The notes beneath the pieces are model-generated. The model was not told the DNA's origin and did no database searches. It was given only the letters and a program-made list of their open reading frames with translations. A DNA stretch of 36,414 nt from the NCBI GenBank assembly GCA_937957985.1, contig CALGOH010000232.1, positions 1 to 36,414 of the forward strand, in the 5' to 3' direction. Positions 1 through 8,100 of the stretch are shown in pieces. This DNA comes from an uncultured Verrucomicrobiae bacterium (GTDB lineage: Bacteria > Verrucomicrobiota > Verrucomicrobiia > Verrucomicrobiales > Akkermansiaceae). Every line of letters begins with the position of its first letter. The stretch's first letter is position 1. The translations under genes and the position numbers were made by a program.

Positions 1-10
1 CGTTCTGGCC

Positions 11-34
11 ATCTACCCCGGAGTTCCGGTAGAT
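11..34. promoter_or_regulatory. Candidate operator upstream of the GntR/LacI-type regulator
   Basis: A 7-bp inverted repeat, ATCTACC at 11-17 and GGTAGAT at 28-34, has a 10-nt spacer. Nested within it is CCGGA (18-22), GT, TCCGG (25-29). The site ends 7 nt before the GTG start of the regulator, so a bound protein would block translation initiation or overlap the promoter. Autoregulation is inferred from symmetry and position only, and the upstream context lies outside the window. Confidence 0.4.
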
Positions 35-41
35 TTCACGC

Positions 42-1115
42 GTGGCCCAACTGACGATTCTCACCGCCGCCGAGCAGGTGGCGGCGCATCTCAAGGGCGA
101 GTTGTTGGCGGGTGCCTGGAGCGGGCGGATGCCGGGTGGGGACCGTCTCGCGGCGGAGCTGGGGGTGGGAAAGGATACGGTGGAGGCGGCGCTGAGAAAG
201 CTGGAGACCGAGGGGCTGCTGGAGAACCAGGGGCGACGGCGCGGACGGCGGATCCATCCCGCCGTGGAGGCATCGGCGGAGAAGCGGTTGCGGATCGGGG
301 TGCTGCTGGGAGAAGCGGCGGACCGGCGCATGGATTACGTGATCGAGACCCGCCAGAAGCTGACCGAGGCCGGGCACCGGGTGTTCTACCCGCGGGAATC
401 GCTGGTCGACCTGCAGATGGACGTCGGCCGCGTGGCACGGCTGGTGGAAAGGTCCGCGGCGGATGCCTGGGTGGTGATGGACGGCTCCCGCGACGTGCTG
501 GAGTGGTTCGCGGCGCGGCCGACTCCGATTTTCGCCTTGGTCGGCCGGCGTCTCGGGCTGCCGATACCGGGCATCGGTCCCGACAAGCAGTCGGCGATGG
601 TCGCCGCCACCCGGGCATTGGTCGGACTGGGTCACCGCCGGATCGTCCTGATGGCCCGTGCGGCAAGGCGCCGGCCCGAGCCGGGACCGCCCGAGCAGGC
701 CTTTCTCGACGAGCTGGCCGCAAGCGGGATCGAGCCAAGCTCCTACCACCTGCCGGACTGGCACGAGAGTGCCAAGGGATTCCATTCGCGTCTCGAGACC
801 CTGTTTCGCGTCACCCCTCCGACGGCGCTGATCCTCGACGAGGAGCCGTTTCTGGTCACGGCGCTCGAATTCTGTGCCAACCGCGGGATCCGGATGCCGC
901 GGGATCTCTCGATCATCTGCGCCGATGCCGCACCGTCCTTTGCCTGGTATCGGCCGCCCATCGCCCACATCCTCTGGGAAAGTGCGCCGGTGGCGCGGCG
1001 CATCGCGCGCTGGGCGGCCAATGTGGCCCGGGGGAAAAGGGATATCCGGCAGACGACCACCGATGCCCAGTTCGTCGAGGGCGGGACGATCGCGCCGGCC
1101 GCCGACAGGGCGTGA
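42..1115 (+). CDS. GntR-type winged-helix / LacI-type ligand-binding transcriptional regulator
   Basis: This 357-residue protein has an N-terminal GntR-like winged helix (about residues 5-70, with a GVGKDTVEAALRKLE recognition segment). It is followed by a LacI/periplasmic-binding-protein-like effector domain (about 78-350), recognisable from the RIGVLLGE start, a GLGHRRIVLM strand and a PRDLSIIC segment near residue 285. Such chimeric regulators usually sense a sugar or small metabolite and are common in Verrucomicrobiota near glycan genes. The start is GTG at 42: a TAG stop lies in frame at 30-32, so there is little room for another start. A weak GGAG lies at 20-23, farther away than usual. 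The regulated genes could lie left of the window or be the glycan genes to the right. Ligand unknown. Confidence 0.8.
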   Translation: MAQLTILTAAEQVAAHLKGELLAGAWSGRMPGGDRLAAELGVGKDTVEAALRKLETEGLLENQGRRRGRRIHPAVEASAEKRLRIGVLLGEAADRRMDYVIETRQKLTEAGHRVFYPRESLVDLQMDVGRVARLVERSAADAWVVMDGSRDVLEWFAARPTPIFALVGRRLGLPIPGIGPDKQSAMVAATRALVGLGHRRIVLMARAARRRPEPGPPEQAFLDELAASGIEPSSYHLPDWHESAKGFHSRLETLFRVTPPTALILDEEPFLVTALEFCANRGIRMPRDLSIICADAAPSFAWYRPPIAHILWESAPVARRIARWAANVARGKRDIRQTTTDAQFVEGGTIAPAADRA

Positions 1116-1145
1116 GGACGGCGATGGAGCGCCACCTTCCTGCTT

Positions 1146-1170
1146 CCGCTCGAAGTCGAAGGGTGAGCGG
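1146..1170 (+). other. Hairpin after the regulator gene
   Basis: CCGCTC (1146-1151) pairs with GAGCGG (1165-1170) across a 13-nt loop, 31 nt after the regulator stop. No T-run follows, so it is only a weak candidate for a transcription end or RNA-stabilising structure. Confidence 0.25.
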
Positions 1171-1204
1171 CTGGCGATTTCACCCGTCGCATGAGTTTCG
1201 ATTT

Positions 1205-1232
1205 GCATCATGATGCCGAGAACATCATGATG
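1205..1232. promoter_or_regulatory. Tandem palindromic operator of the toxin-antitoxin operon
   Basis: The perfect palindrome CATCATGATG occurs twice, at 1206-1215 (extended to 12 bp, GCATCATGATGC, at 1205-1216) and at 1223-1232. The two copies are offset by 17 bp and end just before the antitoxin start at 1239. Tandem palindromes are typical operators for ribbon-helix-helix antitoxins, which bind cooperatively with their toxin. Binding is inferred. The arrangement also argues that translation starts at 1239 rather than at the upstream ATG at 1191, which would place the operator inside the gene. Confidence 0.55.
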
Positions 1233-1238
1233 CTTTTG

Positions 1239-1550
1239 ATGAGAACGACGGTGGATATTCCGGAGGGATTGTTGCGGCGGGTGCGGGCGCAGGCAGCGTT
1301 GGATGGCCGGAAGATGAAGGATGTGGTCAATGAAGCGCTGCGTCGGCATCTGGGGATGGTGGGGGACGGGGAGGATGGGGGGGGAGATCGGGCATTGCCC
1401 GAGACAGTGCGAATGGTGCGGGCGGGGCGCTTCCGGCTGCCCGTGGTTGGCTCTTCGCGGGCGGGTGAGGTGACCGTTTCGCCCGAGCGGCTGAGGGAGT
1501 TGGAGGCGGCGGAAGACGCGCAGCGCCATGGCACAATTTTTGGACGTTAA
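1239..1550 (+). CDS. Ribbon-helix-helix antitoxin (VapB-like)
   Basis: A 103-residue protein beginning MRTTVDIPEGLLRRV, the usual beta-strand plus helix start of ribbon-helix-helix DNA-binding proteins, followed by the second helix (KDVVNEALRRHL). Residues after about 45 are low-complexity, then a tail that in this family wraps the toxin. Upstream in-frame ATGs exist at 1191, 1227 and 1230, but the family start and the operator palindromes favour 1239. Its last 23 nt overlap the PIN toxin gene, a normal arrangement that couples translation of the pair. Its role would be to neutralise the toxin and autorepress the operon. Confidence 0.75.
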   Translation: MRTTVDIPEGLLRRVRAQAALDGRKMKDVVNEALRRHLGMVGDGEDGGGDRALPETVRMVRAGRFRLPVVGSSRAGEVTVSPERLRELEAAEDAQRHGTIFGR

Positions 1551-1986
1551 CGTGTGGCTCCCGCTGGTGTGGGACGGTCACGCGGCCGCGGTGACGGCGC
1601 GGGACTGGGTGGCGACCCGGGAAGAGAACCTGGTGCTGTGCCGGGTGACGCAATTGGCGCTGCTCCGGCACCTGACCAATCCCGCCATCATGGGTGGCGA
1701 TGTGCTGACCAACCGCGCGGCTGCGGAGGTGGAACAGCACCTGCGGGGCCAGGAGGGGATCCTGTTCGAGCCGGAGCCGGCGCGATTGGCGGAACTTTTC
1801 CCCGCCGTGGGCGAATCAGAGGAACCGCACAGCCAATGGTGGACGGATGCGTATCTGGCGGCGTTCGCGATCGCCGCGAACCATGAACTGGCCACGTTCG
1901 ATCATGGATTCGCCCGCTACGAGGCGCAGGGTCTGCGCTGGAATCTGTTGGAGCTTGGTGGTGGTGCTGTTCCCCGAAACGCATGA
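1528..1986 (+). CDS. PIN-domain ribonuclease toxin (VapC-like)
   Basis: A 152-residue PIN domain. The first strand carries the metal-binding aspartate (LDVNVWL, D6). A TQLALLRHLTNP segment (41-52) matches the subfamily in which Thr-Gln-x-x-x-Leu-Arg follows the second strand, and the later acids D107 (WWTDAYL) and D125 (ATFDHGF) are present. VapC toxins are Mg-dependent RNases that cleave tRNA or rRNA; the target here is unknown. The start lies inside the antitoxin reading frame (23-nt overlap). The acidic residues needed for catalysis appear intact, so I take it as functional. The region just downstream is repeat-rich and gene-poor. Confidence 0.8.
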   Translation: MAQFLDVNVWLPLVWDGHAAAVTARDWVATREENLVLCRVTQLALLRHLTNPAIMGGDVLTNRAAAEVEQHLRGQEGILFEPEPARLAELFPAVGESEEPHSQWWTDAYLAAFAIAANHELATFDHGFARYEAQGLRWNLLELGGGAVPRNA

Positions 1987-1992
1987 ATCCGG

Positions 1993-2018
1993 CTTTGTCT
2001 GCCAGCTTTGTCTGCCAG
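1993..2018. repeat. Perfect 13-bp tandem duplication
   Basis: The 13-mer CTTTGTCTGCCAG occurs twice head to tail (1993-2005 and 2006-2018), starting 6 nt after the toxin stop codon. It looks like a replication-slippage duplication, and no function is evident. Confidence 0.6.
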
Positions 2019-2164
2019 GCAAAAAGTCGTGTGGATTTCTGCAAACCTCTGAAGCAGAGCGGTTGAGGCTCTTCGCTTCCGACGCGGCGCGGGGCGGGAG
2101 CGCTCTCGGGTGGCAGTGATCCCGATGGACCGGGTGCAACTGAAGGCGGTGGGCGGATTCCTCA

Positions 2165-2366
2165 AGAGGGCCAACGGTCCGTGAAATCCCAGCCCGGCCC
2201 GCAGTTCGGGAGGAGACCCGATTCGAGGGCTGCAGCCCTGAAACATGCCCGGAACGCATCTCTTTCGCCTCCCCAGCATGTGCCGGGCCTTCAGCCCTCA
2301 GGGGCTCCCGGGCGGGATTTCCGGGGCGTCTCCCCGGGCTGGTATCTGGCGGGCCGTTGGCCCTCT
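2165..2366. repeat. 200-nt imperfect palindromic intergenic element
   Basis: The gene-free stretch 1987-2577 holds one long imperfect palindrome. Outer arms 2165-2180 and 2351-2366 match at 15 of 16 positions. After an 8-nt gap on both sides, 2189-2197 pairs with 2334-2342. Further in, GAGGGCTG (2225-2232) and ACATGC (2243-2248) pair with 2292-2299 and 2276-2281. Each outer arm also folds alone (GGGCC-GTT-GGCCC on the right). Equal gaps show one symmetric element rather than chance. Any open frames here are artefacts of the repeat. The rest of the stretch shows only the 13-bp tandem duplication. It resembles a REPIN or MITE remnant. Confidence 0.7.
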
Positions 2367-2577
2367 GGACGAGTCTGCCTGTCAGCGTCGGGCCGTCCCA
2401 ATGGGAAGGGCTGTTCGAACGAAGACGGGGCTCTCCGCCTTGTTCCCACCACCCGCTCGCAGCCCGGTCGCCCGCCCCTGCGGGCATTTCATCCAAGGCC
2501 GCGAGGATGGACGCTCCGGTGGCATCCGCCGGCCCGAAGTGGACCGCCGAGAAGGATTCGCCGGCCCGCTTGGCGCC

Positions 2578-4182
2578 CTACTCCCACTCGAAGGCGAGGA
2601 CCTCCGGGTTGCCGCGGGTCATGGCGGCGGGGATGGTGATGTCGAGCATCTCGTCGCTGCGCTGGATCCGGGCGTCGGGGGCCTTTTCGGATGCGCCCTC
2701 CTTGAGGAAGGACTCTCCCCAGTTCCGGCCGAGATCGAGCCCGCCTTCCATCTTGCCGACGCTCGCCGGTCCGGAGCCGTCGAGCGGGATGGCAAAGCCC
2801 TGCGTGCCGTTCGCGACGCGGAAAACCTTCGAGGGAGACGCTTCGCCGGGTCGCTTCTGCAGCCGGATCGCGAGGGTTGAGGGCCATTGATCAGCACCGC
2901 GCACCAGCAGCCCGCGGCCCTTGGCGTAGGGGGTGGTGATCGTGACGGAGGCTTCGTTTTCGTCGTGCTCGATCCGTGCGGTATCCTGCAGGCCCCGGCC
3001 GCGCCCCTTGAGCGAGATGCGGAAGGGTGGGGGATCTTTCGGTTCAACGAAACGGCCGTCCTGCCACAGGGCGTGGATCGACCTGCCGTGGTAGGCACGG
3101 GCGAGGACGGCGATGTTGCGGTCGTCGCCGGTCAACTCGGAGACCTGCCGGGAGAAGATCGGGTCGAGAGGGACGAGGCCCTCGTTGTTCTTCGGGGCGG
3201 TGAAGCCGTAGAGGCCGACGCCGGCCTGCATCGCCTCGGGCACGGCGACCGAGGCGTCCTGGCCGTTCCACAGGGCCATGCAGGTGATCAGCCGGGTGTG
3301 GTCGCCGACCATGCCCTCGACCTTGCGGATCGCCTCCAGGCTGCCGGCTTCGTTCATCAGCCAGTCGGCCTGCTGGTACATGTCGGAGTCCACCACGTGC
3401 GGGTGGTTGATGTGGTTCACGGTCAGCCAGATCAGGCACTCGGGATTCGCGTCCTTGGCCGCCTTGTGGATCGTCTTCCAGCAGCGGTCGATCGCCTTGC
3501 GGCTGTATTCGGTGTATTTGGCGGACTTTTCGCCGAGCTGTTCCTCGCCGGGAAAGGGCTCGCCCATGAGCTGCTGATAGAGCTTCTTCTCGCAATCGAG
3601 CCACCTGCCCTCGGTCGCCTTGCGGTTGGGCATCCAGACCCAGTCGATCATGAAGCCGTCGATGCCGGTCCGAGTGACCGCGTCGGCGATCGATTTCGAG
3701 AGGAAGTCGAGATACTCGTCGGTGTAGGGGATGTGGTAAGTGGTGGGGCTCCCGTAGCTCTGGTCGGGATGGAGTTCCGCCCAGCGCGGATTCGAGGCGA
3801 TGCAGAAGTAGCCGAAGACCTTCATGCCCTCGGCGTGGCCGAGCTTGACGACCTCCGGGAGGAAGTCGTGCTTGAGCCCCGGCTGCTCGGGCACGAATCC
3901 GTCCTTGTACCACGCGTAGCCGTTGGTCGAGACGCAGAAGGTCTGGATCACGTTGGCGCCGATCGTCTTGTACCATTCGACGTGCGCTTTCGGATCGGCG
4001 GCGGCCCATTTCCCCGGCTCGGCGAATGGCCGGCCGCGGCGATGGGTCGGCACCCAGTTGAAATCGAGGCAGTAGGCCTTGATGTTCTCCGGCTCCGGTT
4101 TCGGAGCCGCGGGCGCTTCGGCGGCGGGAAGGATGAGGGCGAGCGCGAGGAGGGCGATGGGGCGGGATGGGGCCATGACCAT
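2578..4182 (-). CDS. Exported TIM-barrel glycoside hydrolase-like protein
   Basis: A 534-residue protein starting MVMAPSRPIALLALALIL, a signal peptide with likely cleavage near residue 25, so periplasmic or secreted. The mature part has beta-barrel strand signatures of glycosidase-like TIM barrels: a strand containing YCLDFNWV, GANVIQTFCV, EGMKVFGYFC, and DGFMIDWVW with an acid at the strand 4 end, the usual site of a retaining nucleophile or acid. After about residue 390 follows a beta-rich C-terminal domain (SLKGRGR, SVTITTPYAKGRGLLV). I cannot assign a CAZy family with confidence; it resembles the loosely annotated hypothetical glycosyl hydrolases near GH29. It faces away from the sugar-activation operon across a 133-nt divergent region. 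ATG at 4176 is an equally possible start. Confidence 0.7.
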   Translation of the reverse strand: MVMAPSRPIALLALALILPAAEAPAAPKPEPENIKAYCLDFNWVPTHRRGRPFAEPGKWAAADPKAHVEWYKTIGANVIQTFCVSTNGYAWYKDGFVPEQPGLKHDFLPEVVKLGHAEGMKVFGYFCIASNPRWAELHPDQSYGSPTTYHIPYTDEYLDFLSKSIADAVTRTGIDGFMIDWVWMPNRKATEGRWLDCEKKLYQQLMGEPFPGEEQLGEKSAKYTEYSRKAIDRCWKTIHKAAKDANPECLIWLTVNHINHPHVVDSDMYQQADWLMNEAGSLEAIRKVEGMVGDHTRLITCMALWNGQDASVAVPEAMQAGVGLYGFTAPKNNEGLVPLDPIFSRQVSELTGDDRNIAVLARAYHGRSIHALWQDGRFVEPKDPPPFRISLKGRGRGLQDTARIEHDENEASVTITTPYAKGRGLLVRGADQWPSTLAIRLQKRPGEASPSKVFRVANGTQGFAIPLDGSGPASVGKMEGGLDLGRNWGESFLKEGASEKAPDARIQRSDEMLDITIPAAMTRGNPEVLAFEWE

Positions 4183-4315
4183 GGATACGATGGGCGAAGG
4201 GGAGTCCTTCGGGGATTATGGCTGCCGCCTCCGCCAAGGCTGCGGCGCGCCAGGGGAAACGTCAGCCACGATGATGCGGGTTGCACATCCGGGTCGAATG
4301 CCAATGATCGCCGCC

Positions 4316-5161
4316 ATGTCTTTCCGCAAAGCCGTGGTCACCGCCGCCAGCCCGGCGGAGTCGCATCTGCCGCTCCAGACGCTGGTGGATCCCGAAGGGG
4401 TGTCGCGTCCGGCACTGGAAATCCTGTTCGATGATCTTTTCGCCGCCGGCCTGGAGTCCGCGGCGGTGGTGATCCTGCCCGGCACGCGCGACGCCTATCT
4501 GCGCGCGGCGGGCCCGCATGCCGATCGCCTGACGTTGATCGAACAGACCGCGCCCCGCGGCTACGGACACGCGGTGTGGACGGCGAGGGATTACACCGGC
4601 GACGATGCCTTCGTCCTGCTGGTGGGCGACCACCTCTTTCTCAGCCGCCGGGAGACCTCGTGCGTCGGCCAGCTTCTCGCGGTGGCCGAGAAGCACGACG
4701 GCTGCGTGTCGGGCGTGCAGCCGACCCATGAAAGCCAGCTCCGCCTCTACGGCACGATCGGTGGCCGGCGGGTGCCGGCCTCGCCTTCGATCATCGAGGT
4801 CGCGACGATGGTCGAGAAGCCGACGCCGACCCTCGCCGAGCAGGAACTCTTCATCTCCGGGCTGCGGGCCGGGAACTACTACTGCTTCTTCGGCATCCAC
4901 GCGCTCACGCCGGCGGTGATGGAGAAGCTCGACCGCGGCGTCGCGGCGCTTGCCGAGGGCGAAACGCTCGGCCTCACCGCCACGCTGGCGGCGATCGCCC
5001 GCTCGGAGAAATACCTCGCCGTCGAGATCGACGGACAGCGCTTCAACATCGGCGAGCGATACGGCCTGTTGCGCGCGCAGTTGTCGCTCGCGCTGGCCGG
5101 GCCCCATCGCGAGGAGATCCTGACCATGCTGATCGAGATCACGGCCAACTCGCGCCCATGA
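4316..5161 (+). CDS. GalU/NTP-transferase-like sugar nucleotidyltransferase with atypical nucleotide loop
   Basis: A 281-residue GT-A-fold protein similar to GalU/RfbA-type sugar-1-phosphate nucleotidyltransferases: RKAVVTAA first strand, PLQTLVDPEG segment, a YGHAVWTARDY segment, VLLVGDHLF (metal-binding DxD-like strand) and VATMVEKP near residue 165. The family glycine-rich loop (AAGxGTR...PK) is replaced by AASPAESHLPLQT, so the Arg and Lys that contact the triphosphate are missing from their usual places. It may be divergent, regulatory or inactive. The reading frame is open far upstream, but the family N-terminus (MSFRKAV) fixes the start at 4316 or at ATG 4304. Its stop overlaps the next start (ATGA), which implies coupled translation. 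Confidence 0.75.
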   Translation: MSFRKAVVTAASPAESHLPLQTLVDPEGVSRPALEILFDDLFAAGLESAAVVILPGTRDAYLRAAGPHADRLTLIEQTAPRGYGHAVWTARDYTGDDAFVLLVGDHLFLSRRETSCVGQLLAVAEKHDGCVSGVQPTHESQLRLYGTIGGRRVPASPSIIEVATMVEKPTPTLAEQELFISGLRAGNYYCFFGIHALTPAVMEKLDRGVAALAEGETLGLTATLAAIARSEKYLAVEIDGQRFNIGERYGLLRAQLSLALAGPHREEILTMLIEITANSRP

Positions 5162-8100
5162 CCTCCGCTTCCAACACGTCCCGCCTGGTGGAGATCATCA
5201 CCACCGGAGATCCCGCCCGGCGCGACACCGACCTCGCCGCGGTGTGCGGGGAACTCGATGCCGACGGCCTGCTGGCCGAGTGCGCGCTGCTCGACGACTT
5301 CCGCCGCGATGCGGAAAACCTCTACGAGCGGGTGCGGGCGCTGTTCTTCCTCTACGCGATCCACCGTTTCCACCTGCCGCCGAAACTCCCCGGCGGGGAG
5401 GTCGGGCGCATCCCCTTCGGTGCCTACGAGCACTTGCTCAACCGCCGCTTCGCCGAGGCCATCGACGGCTTCCTGGCGGCGGTGAAGGCGAACGGTCCCG
5501 GCGACGCGCTTTCGTCGGCGCTGGCCTCGGCCTACCACGAACTCGCCTTCCAGACGCTCGCCGACCAGGTGAGGCGCTCGGTGCGCACCGTGCGCGGCAA
5601 CCGCTGGATGTTCCGCATGGGCCACCCGGCCGACCACCCGCTGCGGATGCGCGGGGAGATGCTCGCGGCCGCGTCAGACGGATGCTTTCCCGTGCTGCGC
5701 GAGCGCACGCCGGTGCGCATGGACCTGTCGCACAGCGGTTGGTCGGACATCTTTTTCCTCGGCATGGACTTTCCCGAGGGTGCGCGGGTGGTGAATGTCT
5801 CCGTCGATCTCGGCGTGCATGGCCGCGATGCCGAAACGAAACCGCCGGTCGAGGCCTACCTGCGGGTGATCGACGAGCCGGTGATCATGCTGCACTCGGT
5901 CGATCTCAAGGCCACCGCGCGCATCGACAACCTCGGCGAGGTCTTCGACTTCGCGAAGGACTACCTCGGCCTGCTCAAGGCGGCGGTGATCGCCGCGGGC
6001 ATCGTGCCGCCGGGCATCGAGGGCAGCGGCAAACGGCTGGAGCGATTGCTGGAGCGTCTGGTCGGCCCCGGCCGCGGGATCGAACTGGTGTCGTCGGTGA
6101 ACGACATCCCCAAGGGTTCGCGGCTGGCGGTTTCCACCAACCTGCTCGCCGCGTTGATCGGCGTGCTGATGCGCGCCACCGGTCAGACCCGTTCGCTGAC
6201 CGGTCCGCTCGAGGAAAGCGAACGCCGGCTGGTGCTGGCGCGTGCCATCCTCGGCGAGTGGCTCGGCGGATCGGGTGGCGGCTGGCAGGACTCCGGCGGC
6301 GTGTGGCCGGGCATCAAGCTGATCACCGGAGAGACGGCCGGCGAGGACGATCCGGAGTTCGGGGTTTCGCGCGGACGCCTGATGCCCATCCACCACGTCT
6401 TCGACGACGACGAGATCCCGTCCGGCGCGCGCCGCGCCCTGCAGGACTCGCTGGTGCTGGTCCACGGCGGCATGGCCCAGAACGTCGGGCCGGTCCTCGA
6501 AATGGTGACCGAGAAGTACCTGCTGCGCTCCGGCAGGGAGTGGGAGGGACGGAAGGAGGCGCTTGCGTTGTTGGATGAACTCATCGATGCGCTGAAACGT
6601 GGCGACATCCGCGAGCTCGGACGCGCCACCATGCGGAACTTCCGCGGTCCGATCCAGACGATCATTCCCTGGGCGACGAACCTTTTCACCGAAACCCTCA
6701 TCGCGCGCGCCGAGGAGAAATTCGGCGACGACTTCTGGGGCTTCTGGATGCTCGGCGGGATGTCCGGCGGCGGCATGGGCTTCATCTTCGCGCCGGAGCG
6801 CAAGGCCGAGGCCCAGGAGGCGATGCAGGCGATCATGCTGGAGGCCAAGCAGCAGCTTCAGCACGCGCTGCCTTTCGCGATGGATCCGGTGGTCTACGAC
6901 TTCGCGATCAACTCCGACGGAACCACCGCCGACCTTCACGGCGACGCTGCGGCGGTTCTGCCTGCTGGCTACCATCGGATGACCGCAGTCGGTGGCGGCG
7001 CGGAGCTTGAGCAAGCGGACGCGGGACAGCGGGAAAGCGAAAGTCTCGACTCGCTGCTGCGTGCCAACGGCTTCGACCGCGAGCTTCACGAGCGCATCCG
7101 CGACGACCTGCGAAGCGGCCGCATCGGCCTCGCCCAGAATCGCCTCGCGGCGACCACCGTGATCGAGGATGTCCGGCCCGAGGACGTGCTGGACCTTTCC
7201 TCCGACGAGGCGGCCGCCCGCCAGGACCTCGCCGGCGCCGGGAAGATCGGAGCCGCCGCTTTGGAAAACGGGGAGGTGGCCGTCGTCTCGCTCGCCGCCG
7301 GTGCCGGCTCGCGTTGGACCGGCGGTGCCGGCACCTGCAAGGCGCTCAATCCCTTCGCCCCGCTCGACGGCGCCTACCGCACCTTCATCGAGACCCACCT
7401 CGCCAAGTCGCGACGGATCGGACGTCGCTTCGGCACGCCCATCCCTCACGTCTTCACCACCTCGTACCTGACCACGCAGCCGACGCGTGACTTCCTCGCC
7501 AGCGTCGATAACTACCACTACGAGGGACCGCTCGTGGTTTCCCCCGGCCGCTCCGTCGGCCTGCGGATGATCCCGACCGAGCGCGACCTGCGCTTCGCCT
7601 GGGAGGAAATGCCCCAGCAGGTGCTCGACGAGCAGCAGCAGAAGGTGCGCGACTCGGCCCGCTCCGCCCTGATCGGATGGGCGAAGGGCGCGGGCGAGGC
7701 CGCGGACTACACCGACAACCTGCCGCTGCAGTGCCTGCATCCGGTCGGCCATTTCTTCGAAATCCCCAACCTCATCCTCAACGGCACCCTGCGCCGCTTG
7801 CTGGAGGACCGGCCGCAGCTCCGGACGCTGATGCTTCACAACATCGACACCCTCGGCGCGGATCCCGATCCCGTGTTGTTAGGTTGCCACCGCCGGTCCG
7901 GCCACGGCCTCACCTACGAGGTGATCACCCGCCGCCTCGAGGACCGCGGCGGCGGCCTCGCCCGGGTCGACGGGCGCCCGCGCCTCGTCGAGGGTCTGGC
8001 GATGCCGAACGAGGAGGCCGAGTTCGGGTTGTCCTACTACAACTCGATGACGACCTGGATCGACATCGACCGTTTTCTCGCGCTGTGCGGACTTTCCCGC

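Noticed and set aside
1984..1998. 15-mer TGAATCCGGCTTTGT also present at 24761-24775, each starting at a stop codon
   Set aside because: One shared 15-mer in 36 kb is near chance expectation, and flanks do not match.
2245..2880. 211-codon plus-strand frame between the toxin and the glycosidase-like gene
   Set aside because: It is composed of the palindromic repeat and then antisense to the end of the glycosidase-like gene, and shows no conserved motif.
4079..4315. N-terminal extension of the nucleotidyltransferase
   Set aside because: The family sequence starts at RKAVV, and the extension is Gly/Ala-rich antisense of the glycosidase signal region.
5674..7839. 721-codon open frame on the minus strand, antisense to the fusion gene
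   Set aside because: High GC and codon third-position bias keep the antisense frame open; no domain motifs, whereas the plus strand has clear GHMP and pyrophosphorylase motifs. The same applies to long antisense frames at 36-1529, 10545-12422, 13807-16128, 20195-22384 and 29009-30889.
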